Positions 29,350 to 37,697 of a stretch of 51,594 bases of DNA are shown one piece after another. The translations under genes were made by a program, and so were the position numbers. The notes beneath the pieces were generated by a model. That model made no database searches, was not told the origin of the DNA, and saw only the letters and a program-made list of their open reading frames with translations. Numbering within the stretch: the stretch's first letter is position 1; each line of letters opens with the position of its first letter. This stretch comes from an uncultured Nocardioides sp. (GTDB lineage Bacteria > Actinomycetota > Actinomycetes > Propionibacteriales > Nocardioidaceae), in contig CADCUM010000008.1 in NCBI GenBank assembly GCA_902805885.1, positions 1 through 51,594 on the forward strand, given 5' to 3'.

Positions 29350-30651
29350 TCAGTCGGCGACAGCCAGGTAGCGCACGTCGACGGTGTAGGACGCCACGTC
29401 CACCGAGTCGGTGCCCGTGGTGGCGAAGCCCCACACGGCCGCCGGGTGGCGCCGCGGGACGGGGTAGAACGCCGGGTTGCCCTCGGCCCAGTAGGGGTCG
29501 ACGGCCACCCAGCCGGACCGGCCGCTGGTGCCCTGGACGGTGCTGTCCCCCACGCGCAGGGTGCCCGCGTCGCTCTCGCCGGCGGTGGTGGGAGCGCCGG
29601 TGAACGCCACCCTCATCGCTGCGAGCCCGCGGATGCCGGTCGCCTCGGGGACCTCCAGGATGTGGGACGACTGGGCGCGCGAACCCGTGGAGGCAGGGTC
29701 GGCGCAGGGCTTCGAACGGTGACTGAGGCCGCCCGCGAACTGCGTGCTGGGGACGACCTCCCCACAGTCGCGGACGGTGCCGTCGCCGCAGCCGTTGGCG
29801 GTCGAGTAGTCGCAGGGACCGAGCCTGGACTCCGCCGGCAGCACGGTCGTGGTCTGCTCGCGCCAGACCAGCTCGTCGCCGGAGACCCAGATCCGCAGGC
29901 GGTCCGAGCGGCCGGAGTTGCCCACGCCGTCCGTGCCGACCACGGTCGCGTGGTAGCGGCCCCGGGGAAGCGGCTCGCCTCGCTTGCGGGCGGTCCAGTG
30001 CACGTCGTCCCCCCGACCGAACATCTCCCAGCCGTCGGCGTGGAGGACCGGCTTGTCGACGTCGACGGAGTGGACCACACGACCGGAGGAGCTGCGGATC
30101 ACCAGGCGCGCCGACCGTACCTCCGCCTCGTAGGCGTGTGCCTCGATCCGGAGGGCGTCCGTGACGACGGTCGTGCGGGGGAAGACCTGGGGCCGGGCCT
30201 GTCGCGAGACGGCGTACGTCGGCGCGGTGAGGTCGGCGGAGAACGACGTGTCGACCTCGACCGGGGCCTGCCGGTAGCCGTCACGGGGCAGCACCAGGAG
30301 CACCCGGTAGTCACCGTCGACGACGACCCGGCCCTTGGCGTTGCGGCCGTTCCACGACCACGTGTGGGTGCCGGCCTCCATGAGGCCGAGGTCGACCGAG
30401 CGGATCGCCCGCGTGCCGTGGGGTCGCGAGACCTGAAGCCTCACCCGGGTGCGCTCGGGCAGGGTGTAGCGCACCGCAGCCTTGTCCTGCACCCCGTTGC
30501 CGTCGGGCGAGAAGGACACCGGAGCACTCACGGAGTAGGCGCCGGGATCCGCGGACGACGGGACCGCGGCGGCCAGCGCCGGGGCCGCGAGCAGCCCGAG
30601 CGTGGACAGGAACAGGACGAGACGACGTACCACTGGAACCCCCGTGCGCAT
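29350..30651 (-). CDS. Secreted protein with FlgD-type Ig-like repeats
   Basis: A 433-residue exported protein. The signal peptide is VVRRLVLFLSTLGLLAAPALA. The first mature domain contains SFSPDGNGVQDKAAVRYTLPE, then THTWSWNGRNAKGRVVVDGDYRVLL, the classic FlgD-Ig/T9SS-like 'SPNGDGxxD...W(D/N)G' pattern of gliding, surface and adhesin proteins. A second similar domain (WTARKRGEPLPRGRYHATV) follows, and the C-terminal 150 residues are a beta domain with four cysteines. The role is unknown, probably surface-associated. The start may be ATG 30651 or GTG 30633; the latter has GGGGG six bases upstream and is perhaps the real one. Confidence 0.82.
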   Translation of the reverse strand: MRTGVPVVRRLVLFLSTLGLLAAPALAAAVPSSADPGAYSVSAPVSFSPDGNGVQDKAAVRYTLPERTRVRLQVSRPHGTRAIRSVDLGLMEAGTHTWSWNGRNAKGRVVVDGDYRVLLVLPRDGYRQAPVEVDTSFSADLTAPTYAVSRQARPQVFPRTTVVTDALRIEAHAYEAEVRSARLVIRSSSGRVVHSVDVDKPVLHADGWEMFGRGDDVHWTARKRGEPLPRGRYHATVVGTDGVGNSGRSDRLRIWVSGDELVWREQTTTVLPAESRLGPCDYSTANGCGDGTVRDCGEVVPSTQFAGGLSHRSKPCADPASTGSRAQSSHILEVPEATGIRGLAAMRVAFTGAPTTAGESDAGTLRVGDSTVQGTSGRSGWVAVDPYWAEGNPAFYPVPRRHPAAVWGFATTGTDSVDVASYTVDVRYLAVAD

Positions 30652-30763
30652 GAGCGGCGCCGACCGCGCCGCGGACAGTATGAGCCGCGTGATGACAGGT
30701 GTCACGTGGACGTCGTGACATCGCGCCGCGGCGCCCACCGCGGTCCGGCGAGACGCTGGACGC

Positions 30764-31627
30764 ATGACCACCCCAGCGATCCTGGCCACCGGCCTCCGCA
30801 AGGCGTTCCGGCAGGCCGACGGCACACCCGTCACAGCGGTCGACGGCGTCGACCTGACCGTGCGGCCCGGCGAGATCGTCGCCTTCCTCGGGCCCAACGG
30901 CGCCGGCAAGACGACCACCGTGGACCTGCTGCTGGGCCTGACCCGGCCGGACGCCGGCACGGTCGAGGTGTACGGCGAGGAGCCGGCCGCCGCGGTGCGC
31001 GCGGGGCGGGTCTCCGCGGTGATGCAGAGCGGCGGGCTGCTCGACGACTTCACCGTCCGGGAGACCGTGGAGGTCATCGCCTCGCTGCACGGCCGGCGCG
31101 ACCGGGTCGCCGACGTGCTGGAGCGCACCGGCCTCGGGCCGCTCGCCGGACGGCGGGTGCAGGCCTGCTCGGGTGGCGAGCAGCAGCGGCTGAAGTTCGC
31201 CCTGGCCCTGGTCCCCGACCCGGACCTGGTCATCCTCGACGAGCCCACGACGGGGATGGACGTCGCCGCCCGGCAGGCGTTCTGGGAGACGATGCGTGCC
31301 GACGCCGCCGAGGGGCGGACGATCGTCTTCGCCACCCACTACCTCGCCGAGGCCGACGAGTTCGCCCAGCGCACCGTGCTGATGGCGGGAGGGCGCATCG
31401 TCGAGGACGGTCCCACCGCCGACGTCCGGGCCGCGTTCGGGGGCCGCTCGGTCACCTTCCGCCCGCCTGCCCACGTCGTGCACCGCGACGGCGTGGACCC
31501 GGCCTGGCTCGCCCGCGTCCAGCAGGCGCTGGAGCCCCTCGGCGCGACCGACGTCGAGGTCTCCAGCGCCAGCCTGGAGGCGGCGTTCCTCGCGCTCACC
31601 GCCGGCACGACAGGAGCATCCCGATGA
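30764..31627 (+). CDS. ABC-2 exporter ATP-binding protein (DrrA type)
   Basis: A 287-residue ATPase: Walker A GPNGAGKTTT near residue 45, signature CSGGEQQRLKFALAL, Walker B LVILDEPTTGMD, H-loop FATHYLAEAD. The signature begins with Cys instead of Leu. The C-terminal 70 residues form the extra domain seen in drug or lipid exporters. It overlaps the permease gene by 4 bp (ATGA) and belongs to a four-gene operon that ends with a two-component system, a common arrangement for envelope-stress or antibiotic export. Confidence 0.93.
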   Translation: MTTPAILATGLRKAFRQADGTPVTAVDGVDLTVRPGEIVAFLGPNGAGKTTTVDLLLGLTRPDAGTVEVYGEEPAAAVRAGRVSAVMQSGGLLDDFTVRETVEVIASLHGRRDRVADVLERTGLGPLAGRRVQACSGGEQQRLKFALALVPDPDLVILDEPTTGMDVAARQAFWETMRADAAEGRTIVFATHYLAEADEFAQRTVLMAGGRIVEDGPTADVRAAFGGRSVTFRPPAHVVHRDGVDPAWLARVQQALEPLGATDVEVSSASLEAAFLALTAGTTGASR

Positions 31628-32436
31628 CCGCCCTCGCCGACACCCCCACACACCCGACCCCCCTGCTCTGGGGGCAGGCGGCGCGCTCGGGGGTCGCGGC
31701 GGCCGCCGGGTTCGCCGTCCTCGACCTCCGGCGGCGGCTCCGCAACCGGGTGGAGATGTTCTTCGTCGTGGCGCTGCCCGCGTTCATGTACCTCGTCTTC
31801 GGCCTCGGCTCCGAGGAGACGCTCGGCAGCGGCAACGTCGCGATGTACGTCATGCTCTCGATGGCGGCGTACGGCGCCGTGTCGGCCACCTCCGGCGTCG
31901 CCGGCTCCGCGGTCCTCGAGCGCACCCTCGGCTGGGGGCGCCAGCTGGCCCTCACCCCGATGCGTCCGCTCACCTTCGTCGCCGTGAAGACCGTCGTCGC
32001 GATGGTGGTCGCCGCCGTCCCGGTCTCGCTGGTCCTGGCGATCGGCGCCGCGACCGGGGCGCGGGGCGAGGCGTCGGACTGGCTGCTGGGCGGCCTCGTC
32101 GTCTGGGCCGGCTCGGCCCTCTTCGCGGTGTACGGCGTCGCCGTCTGCTCGGTGTTCCGCACCGAGAACGCCGCCGGCATCGCCTCGGGCCTGGTCGTGG
32201 TCATGGCCTTCCTCGGCAACGTGTTCACCCCGGTCGACGGGCTGGTGCTGGACGTCGGCCGGTTCACCCCGCTCTACGGGTACGCCGCGCTGGCGCGCTA
32301 CCCGCTCACCGACGGCTGGACCGCGAGCGGCGCGCACGACCCGCTGTGGCTCCCGGTCGCTAACGTGCTCGCGTGGACCGTGATCTTCACCCTGACCGCG
32401 CTGTGGGGCGTGCGCCGGGGACGGGAGCGGGTGTGA
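31624..32436 (+). CDS. ABC-2 exporter permease
   Basis: A 270-residue membrane protein with six hydrophobic segments, starting ATG 31624. The first lies in EMFFVVALPAFMYLVFGLG, and the last two are VLAWTVIFTLTAL and the preceding ENAAGIASGLVVVMAFLGNVF, with the conserved late FTPVDG loop. It partners the upstream ATPase. Stop and next start overlap by 4 bp (GTGA). Substrate not predictable. Confidence 0.92.
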   Translation: MTALADTPTHPTPLLWGQAARSGVAAAAGFAVLDLRRRLRNRVEMFFVVALPAFMYLVFGLGSEETLGSGNVAMYVMLSMAAYGAVSATSGVAGSAVLERTLGWGRQLALTPMRPLTFVAVKTVVAMVVAAVPVSLVLAIGAATGARGEASDWLLGGLVVWAGSALFAVYGVAVCSVFRTENAAGIASGLVVVMAFLGNVFTPVDGLVLDVGRFTPLYGYAALARYPLTDGWTASGAHDPLWLPVANVLAWTVIFTLTALWGVRRGRERV

Positions 32437-33491
32437 CCGGTCCGGACGTCCCCGCTCCGGAGCCCCGCACCCCGTGGGAGCGCTGGGGCTGGTCCACCGC
32501 GGCGGTCTGGCTCGGCTTCCTGGCCTTCCCGCTGGTGGAGACCTGGCAGTCCGACGTGGCGCCCGCGCTGCGGGCGGCCACGCTGGTGGTCATCGTCGGC
32601 TTCGCCGTGGCCTACGTGCTCGGCTACACCGCCTGGCGCGACCGCGCGCTGTGGGTCCTGGCCGGGCTGAGCCTGTGCCTCGTCGCCACCGTGCCCGTCC
32701 TCGGCATCGACGCCATCGGGCTGACGCCGTACCTCGGGGCCTACGCCGCCCTCCAGGTGCCGGCGCCCCACTGGAAGTGGGCCACTCCCCTCGTCGCGGC
32801 GGCGCCGCTGGTCGCCTTCGTCACCGTGGAGTTCCCGGCGTACTTCTTCATCCTGTTCTGGTCGATCATCGGCGGCTGCACCCTGGTCCGGCTGCTGACC
32901 GAGGCCGAGGGCCGCGCCGACACCACCCGGCAGTCGCTGGCCCTCGTGGCCGAGCGCGAGCGGGTGGCGCGCGACGTCCACGACGTGCTGGGCCACTCCC
33001 TCACCGCGCTCTCGGTGAAGGCCGAGCTCGCGGCGCGGCTCATCGACGTCGACCCCGACCGGGCCCGCGAGGAGCTCGAGTCGATCCAGGCCACGGCCCG
33101 GCAGGCGCTGGCGGAGGTGCGTGCCACGGTCGGCGGCCTGCGGGCCGGCAACCTGCCGGCCGAGCTGAGCGCCGCGCCCCGCGTCCTGGCCGACGCGGGC
33201 GTGGACACCGACGTGCGGGGCGACGTCGAGGACACCGACCCGCGCCATCGCGCGCTGCTGGCGTGGGTGCTGCGTGAGGCGGTCACCAACGTCGTACGGC
33301 ATGCCGGCGCGAGGTCCGTGGTCATCGAGCTGGGCCCCCGCGGCCTCGCCGTCACCGACGACGGCACCGGCGTCGCCGGCCCGGAGGGCAACGGCCTCCG
33401 TGGGATGCGGGAGCGGGTGTCGGCGGCCGGTGGCACCCTGGACGTGGCGCCGGCCCGGCCGGGGACCCGCGTCGAGGTGGTGCTGCCGTGA
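32433..33491 (+). CDS. Sensor histidine kinase, DesK/NarX-like (HisKA_3)
   Basis: A 352-residue kinase. Residues 20-155 contain five or six membrane helices with short loops, so it probably senses membrane state or drug within the bilayer. The phosphoacceptor is His183 in ERERVARDVHDVLGHSL, and the ATPase domain has REAVTNVVRHA and the glycine box DDGTG and GNGLRGMRERV. It signals to the regulator encoded next with a 4-bp overlap. The coupling to an ABC exporter suggests that the exporter is its target and perhaps its co-sensor. Confidence 0.94.
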   Translation: MTGPDVPAPEPRTPWERWGWSTAAVWLGFLAFPLVETWQSDVAPALRAATLVVIVGFAVAYVLGYTAWRDRALWVLAGLSLCLVATVPVLGIDAIGLTPYLGAYAALQVPAPHWKWATPLVAAAPLVAFVTVEFPAYFFILFWSIIGGCTLVRLLTEAEGRADTTRQSLALVAERERVARDVHDVLGHSLTALSVKAELAARLIDVDPDRAREELESIQATARQALAEVRATVGGLRAGNLPAELSAAPRVLADAGVDTDVRGDVEDTDPRHRALLAWVLREAVTNVVRHAGARSVVIELGPRGLAVTDDGTGVAGPEGNGLRGMRERVSAAGGTLDVAPARPGTRVEVVLP

Positions 33492-34093
33492 TCCGCCTCC
33501 TGCTGGCCGACGACCAGGCGCTCGTGCGGGGCGCGCTCGCCGCGCTCCTCGACCTCGAGCCCGACCTCGAGGTGGTCGCCCAGGTCGGGCGCGGCGACGA
33601 GGTGGTGACCGCGGCACGGGAGTCGGCCGCCGACGTGTGCCTGCTCGACATCGAGATGCCCGGCCTGTCGGGCATCGACGCGGCCGCCGCGGTGCGTCGC
33701 GAGCTGCCCGGGGTGCGCTCGCTGATCGTCACGACCTTCGGTCGCCCCGGCTACGTACGACGCGCGCTGGACGCGGGCGCCGCCGGGTTCGTCGTCAAGG
33801 ACACCCCGGCCCGCCAGCTCGCCGACGCCGTACGGCGGGTGCACGCGGGCCTGCGCGTCATCGACCCCCACCTGGCCGCCGAGTCGCTGATCGACGGGCC
33901 CAGCCCGCTGACCGAGCGCGAGCGCGAGCTGCTGACCCACGCCCTCGACGGAGCGCCGGTCGCGACGATCGCCGCGCGCGTGCACCTGTCCGAGGGGACG
34001 GTGCGCAACCACCTCTCGGCCGCCATCGGCAAGACCGGGGCGAGCACCCGCAGCGAGGCGGCCAGGATCGCCCAGGACCGGGGCTGGCTCTAG
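33488..34093 (+). CDS. NarL/LuxR-type response regulator
   Basis: A 201-residue regulator. Receiver residues 1-120 have acidic pocket Asp8/Asp9, phosphoacceptor Asp54 (LLDIEMPG) and Lys in VVKDTPARQL. The C-terminal LuxR helix-turn-helix is LTERERELL through VHLSEGTVRNHLSAAIGKTG. It is paired with the upstream kinase by a GTGA overlap and likely controls the exporter operon. Confidence 0.95.
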   Translation: MIRLLLADDQALVRGALAALLDLEPDLEVVAQVGRGDEVVTAARESAADVCLLDIEMPGLSGIDAAAAVRRELPGVRSLIVTTFGRPGYVRRALDAGAAGFVVKDTPARQLADAVRRVHAGLRVIDPHLAAESLIDGPSPLTERERELLTHALDGAPVATIAARVHLSEGTVRNHLSAAIGKTGASTRSEAARIAQDRGWL

Positions 34094-34152
34094 AGCTTCG
34101 CGGCACGGTCGCCCGCGGGGCGACGCGCTGCGCCTGCCCCGGGCACCGCGTC

Positions 34153-34158
34153 TAGGCT
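34153..34158 (+). promoter_or_regulatory. -10 box for a leaderless start at 34166
   Basis: TAGGCT is followed by seven bases (gcggggc) and ATG 34166. No ribosome site is present. Confidence 0.5.
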
Positions 34159-34165
34159 GCGGGGC

Positions 34166-34978
34166 ATGAACGACGCCGAGCGGATGTCCGACCTGGTGCG
34201 CATCTGGTGGCAGGCCGTCAACGACTTCACCGCGCTGCTGGAGAAGGTGGAGCCGGAGGGGTGGCTGACCCCCACCGACCTGCCGGGCTGGGACGTGCGC
34301 GCGGTGGCCGCCCACGTGGCCCACCTGGAGAGCCTGCTGGCGGGTGCCGAGCACGAGGACGTCGAGATCGTCGACGCCCCGCACGTCCGCGGGACGATGG
34401 GCCGCTTCGCCGAGCAGGGCGTGGTCACCCGGCGTGACCTCAGCCCGGACGACGTCATCAACCAGATCCGCGAGGCCGCGACCGCCCGGCACACCCGGCT
34501 GCTGGCCGCGCCGCCCGCCGATCCCGACGAGCCCGCCCCGGGCCTGTTCGGTGCGATCGGCTGGAGCACGCTGACGCTGCTGCGCAACCGGCCGCTGGAC
34601 GTGTGGATGCACGAGCAGGACGTACGACGCGCGGTCGGCCGTCCGGGCGGCATGGACACCGACGCGGCCGCGCACGCGGCGTCGTACCTCGCCGAGAGCC
34701 TGCCCTACGTCCTGGCGAAGCGCGTGGAGGCACCGGCCGGCACGACGACCGTGCTCGAGGTCGCCGGCCACGGCCCCGTCGCCGCGACCGTGGGCGAGGA
34801 CGGGCGCGGTTCGCTCGTCACGCCGCCGGGCTCCCCGACCGTCACGCTGCGCACGGACCGCGAGTCGTTCATCCTGCTCGCCGGCGGTCGGCGTACGCCG
34901 TCGGGTGACGCCGTCCACGTCGAGGGTGACACCGCGCTGGGCGCGCGCATCCTCGAGCAGCTGGCGGTCACGCCGTGA
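34166..34978 (+). CDS. Maleylpyruvate isomerase/DinB-like mycothiol-dependent enzyme family protein
   Basis: A 270-residue protein of the TIGR03083/MDMPI family: an N-terminal four-helix bundle (residues 1-165) with metal-ligand candidates His50 or His53 (DVRAVAAHVAHLES) and His149/Glu150/Asp152 (DVWMHEQDVRRAVG), then a C-terminal SCP2-like beta domain. Members use mycothiol as thiol donor or cofactor, or have unknown substrates. It is coupled to the SDR gene by a 4-bp overlap, so both may act on the same compound. The start is ATG 34166, leaderless by the TAGGCT box. Confidence 0.88.
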   Translation: MNDAERMSDLVRIWWQAVNDFTALLEKVEPEGWLTPTDLPGWDVRAVAAHVAHLESLLAGAEHEDVEIVDAPHVRGTMGRFAEQGVVTRRDLSPDDVINQIREAATARHTRLLAAPPADPDEPAPGLFGAIGWSTLTLLRNRPLDVWMHEQDVRRAVGRPGGMDTDAAAHAASYLAESLPYVLAKRVEAPAGTTTVLEVAGHGPVAATVGEDGRGSLVTPPGSPTVTLRTDRESFILLAGGRRTPSGDAVHVEGDTALGARILEQLAVTP

Positions 34979-35895
34979 GCTGGTCGCTGGACGACGTCCC
35001 CGACCAGCACGGCCGCACCGCGGTCGTCACCGGCCCGTCGAAGGGCGGGCTGGGCTACTACACGGCTCTCGAGCTCGCCCGCCGCGGCGCCCGGGTCGTC
35101 CTGGCCGGGCGCAACCCCGACAAGCTCCGAGGCGCGGCGGAGGCGATCCGCGGCGAGGTGGCGGGCGCCGATCTCGTCGACCTGGTCGTCGACCTCGCCG
35201 ACCTCGGCTCCGTGCGGCGCGGCGCCGAGGAGGCCGCGGCACTCGGGGCGATCCACCTGCTCGTCAACAACGCAGGCATCATGGCGCCGCCGTTCCGGCG
35301 CACCTCCGACGGCCTGGAGTCGCAGATGGCGACCAACCACTACGGGCCCTTCCTGCTGACAGGTCTGCTGCTCCCCCAGCTGCGGGAGTCCGGGGACGCC
35401 CGCGTCGTGGCGGTCTCCTCGATCGCCCACCGGATCGCGCGGTCCGCGCCGCTCGGCGACCCTCGCGCGCGCGGCCACTACCGGCGTTGGCCCGTCTACG
35501 GCCAGACCAAGCTGGCCAACCTGCTCTTCACCTTCGAGCTCGAGCGGCGCGCGCGCCAGGCGGACCTGCCGCTGCGTGCCCTCGCCGCCCATCCCGGCGT
35601 CTCCGGGTCGCACCTGGTGGTCAACGGCCAGGTGGGGGGCGTCCAGCGCCGGGGCGCCAGCATCCTGGACGCGGCCGTCAAGGCCGTGACCCAGTCGCCC
35701 GCCGCGGGCGCCTGGCCGACGCTGATGGCCGCGACCGCGGACCTGCCCGGCGGGACGTACGTCGGCCCCTCCGGCCTCGGCGAGCTCGGCGGCACCCCCC
35801 AGGTCGTCACCACCACCGCGCTCGCGCGCGACGAGATGGCCCAGCGCCGGCTCTGGGAGCTGAGCGAGCAGACCGTCGGCCTCAGCTGGCCCTGA
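34975..35895 (+). CDS. Short-chain dehydrogenase/reductase (retinol-dehydrogenase-like)
   Basis: A 306-residue SDR. The Rossmann motif reads TGPSKGGLG (residues 19-27), one residue longer than the usual TGxxxGxG. NNAG is at 98-101, catalytic Ser148/149 in VAVSSIAHR and Tyr175/Lys179 in YGQTK. It is an NAD(P)-dependent oxidoreductase of unknown substrate. GTG 34975 overlaps the previous stop. Its last codons (GLSWP and stop) are included in a 44-bp tandem duplication, the second copy of which lies downstream of the stop and is not translated. Confidence 0.92.
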   Translation: MSWSLDDVPDQHGRTAVVTGPSKGGLGYYTALELARRGARVVLAGRNPDKLRGAAEAIRGEVAGADLVDLVVDLADLGSVRRGAEEAAALGAIHLLVNNAGIMAPPFRRTSDGLESQMATNHYGPFLLTGLLLPQLRESGDARVVAVSSIAHRIARSAPLGDPRARGHYRRWPVYGQTKLANLLFTFELERRARQADLPLRALAAHPGVSGSHLVVNGQVGGVQRRGASILDAAVKAVTQSPAAGAWPTLMAATADLPGGTYVGPSGLGELGGTPQVVTTTALARDEMAQRRLWELSEQTVGLSWP

Positions 35896-35965
35896 GGTCC
35901 GGTGGTTCAGGGCAGAACGGTGGCCTCAGCTGGCCCTGACGTCCGGTGGTTCAGGGCAGAACGGT
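35878..35965 (+). repeat. 44-bp tandem duplication covering the 3' end of the SDR gene
   Basis: Unit 1 (35878-35921) and unit 2 (35922-35965) are identical except for G35896 versus C35940. Each unit carries the last codons of the SDR gene, its stop codon and the left-arm sequence GTTCAGGGCAGAACGGT that also occurs at 26085. The near identity indicates a recent duplication. Confidence 0.9.
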
Positions 35966-36006
35966 CGTCGAGCGGTGGCCGGGACGACCTGACTGCCCCG
36001 AACTAC
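35946..36006. repeat. Hairpin-forming element (copy of the 26079 repeat family)
   Basis: The left arm GTGGTTCAGGGCAG (35946-35959) pairs with CTGCCCCGAACTAC (35993-36006) with one mismatch and one G-T pair. An inner perfect stem is GGTCGTC (35963-35969) with GACGACC (35983-35989). It lies between the convergent SDR and 36041-37612 genes and may terminate both. Confidence 0.75.
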
Positions 36007-36040
36007 ACAGGTCGGGAGCCAGCCTCGACCACAGCTGGGT

Positions 36041-37612
36041 TCAGTCGCGGTCGCGCAGCCGGACCAGCCCGGACAGCGTGGCCGCCCAGAGGGTCTCGTC
36101 CGGTCCGACGACCACCGCTGCGTGGTGGTTGTTGGCCAGGACGCCGGTCCCGGTGCGCACGCTCCACATCGCCCGCCCGGTGGCGGCGTCGAGCGCGGTG
36201 AGGTACCACGCGCTGACCCCGGTCAGCGACGGTCGCTTCGTGTAGGCGTAGACCAGCCCGCTCGCCACGCTGACCGTGCCGGTGCCGGACGGCGAGACGC
36301 GGTCGCTGGTCCAGGTGGTCCGGCACTCGCCACCCACGAGGTCGACGCGCGCCAGGCCCGCCGCCGGGGTGAAGCCGAGCAGCGTGCTCCGCGGGCCGTC
36401 GTACCCGTGGTGGTTGGCCACCACCACGCCGTCGCCCACCGGGACCAGCTCGCCTCCGGCGGCGCTGCCGTCCTCGACCTCGAACACCGGTTGCCGGCAG
36501 ATCTCGGCGCCCGTCCCGCGGTCCAGGAACACCACGTCCGTGCGCCCCTCCGCCACGGTCGTCACGGCGACCTGGCCCCCGTCGAGCAGCGCCGGCGTCG
36601 TGCCGTGGGGCGAGGCGGGCCCGCCGCCGGCGCCGTACGGCGTCCCCCAGGCGGGCTGCGGCGTCCCGTCGGGACCGGCGACGAGACGGTGCACCGCGGC
36701 CTCGGAGGCCAGGAGGACGCCTTCCGCGTCGACGGCGAAGGACCCGGCGACCACCTCCCCGAGGTCGTGCACGCCGACCTCCCCGCCCTCGGGGGCGATC
36801 GTCCCGACCAGCCCGGCGCGGCTGGCCCACCACAGCCGGCCCGCCCAGTCGGGCATCAGCGCGACGAGGCAGTCGCCGTGCGGCACCCAGGGCCGCAGGT
36901 CCCACTCCTGGTCGACGGAGAGCTCCGGGTCGCCGCGACCGTCGGCGGTGCGCAGCGCGACGACGTGGCGGTCGGCGGTGGCCACCACGGCTCGGTCGCG
37001 CTCGTCGAGGAAGAAGGGCGTCGCGGCGCACAGGTCGTGGGAAGCGTCGTCGTCCGTCGGGTCCGGCAGGTCCCGGCTCGCGACCTTGCGCATGGTCCCG
37101 GCGTCGACGACGTGCAGGGCGGGTCCGGACCGGGCGCGGCACGTGACGACGAGCCGGTCCCGGCTGTCGAAGGCGGGCCGCGGGCAGTGCTCGAGCCCGA
37201 ACCACGCGGTGTCGACCTGCGGCTGCAAGCCGGTCGGCCCGGCCCACGGCGAGGTGGACCCGCCCCGCGCGTGGTGGGCGGGATCCCTCCCCGACGCGGC
37301 GAGGCGCGGGTGCGGGGGGTCGACGACGACGGCGAGCGGCCTGGGGTCGGCGGGGCGACCGACGTACGACGGCATGGCCAGCGCGCCCGGCGCCGGCGGG
37401 ACCGGCAGCCACCCGTCGGGCACCACGACGACGACCGCCGTGACGACCACCGCCGCCGCGGCGACCAGGCCGGCGCCCCTGCGGGAGAGGTTCCAGTGGT
37501 CCTGCGCCCACCAGCGCACGCGCGGCACGGCCAGCAGCGCCGCGGCGAGCAGCAGGACGAGCGGTCCGTAGGCCAGCCACAGCAGCAGCACCGCGGCCAG
37601 GACCCAGGTCAC
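36041..37612 (-). CDS. Membrane-anchored beta-propeller (PQQ-like) protein
   Basis: A 523-residue protein with two N-terminal membrane helices (residues 4-28 and 47-66) and a large extracytoplasmic domain of beta-propeller type: repeated strands such as GALHVVDAGTMRKVASR-like blades, TAWFGLEHCPRPAFD, RLWWASRAGLVGTIAPEGG, and the PQQ-repeat-like final blades LTALDAATGRAMWSV and DETLWAATLSGLVRL. No quinone-binding residues are recognised, so it may be a structural or binding protein. GTG 37612 has TAGAGT six bases upstream, a likely leaderless start. Confidence 0.82.
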   Translation of the reverse strand: MTWVLAAVLLLWLAYGPLVLLLAAALLAVPRVRWWAQDHWNLSRRGAGLVAAAAVVVTAVVVVVPDGWLPVPPAPGALAMPSYVGRPADPRPLAVVVDPPHPRLAASGRDPAHHARGGSTSPWAGPTGLQPQVDTAWFGLEHCPRPAFDSRDRLVVTCRARSGPALHVVDAGTMRKVASRDLPDPTDDDASHDLCAATPFFLDERDRAVVATADRHVVALRTADGRGDPELSVDQEWDLRPWVPHGDCLVALMPDWAGRLWWASRAGLVGTIAPEGGEVGVHDLGEVVAGSFAVDAEGVLLASEAAVHRLVAGPDGTPQPAWGTPYGAGGGPASPHGTTPALLDGGQVAVTTVAEGRTDVVFLDRGTGAEICRQPVFEVEDGSAAGGELVPVGDGVVVANHHGYDGPRSTLLGFTPAAGLARVDLVGGECRTTWTSDRVSPSGTGTVSVASGLVYAYTKRPSLTGVSAWYLTALDAATGRAMWSVRTGTGVLANNHHAAVVVGPDETLWAATLSGLVRLRDRD

Positions 37613-37618
37613 CGCCGC

Positions 37619-37624
37619 ACTCTA
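37619..37624 (-). promoter_or_regulatory. -10 box for a leaderless start at 37612
   Basis: TAGAGT on the minus strand is followed by six bases and GTG 37612. Confidence 0.45.
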
Positions 37625-37632
37625 GGTGAGCA

Positions 37633-37666
37633 CGACACCCCGGGACGGTCGCGTCCCGGGGTGTCG
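37633..37666 (-). terminator. Hairpin terminator after the repeat-domain protein gene
   Basis: The arms CGACACCCCGGGAC (37633-37646) and GTCCCGGGGTGTCG (37653-37666) pair perfectly over 14 bp with a six-base loop, 31 bases after the stop at 37698. Confidence 0.8.
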
Positions 37667-37697
37667 CAGAGGTGTCGCTCGGCGTGTCCGGTCCGGC

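Noticed and set aside
29311..31620. Long plus-strand open frame extending the ABC permease upstream
   Set aside because: It runs antisense to the FlgD-Ig-like gene and then out of frame through the ATPase gene. The permease proper begins at ATG 31624, coupled to the ATPase stop.
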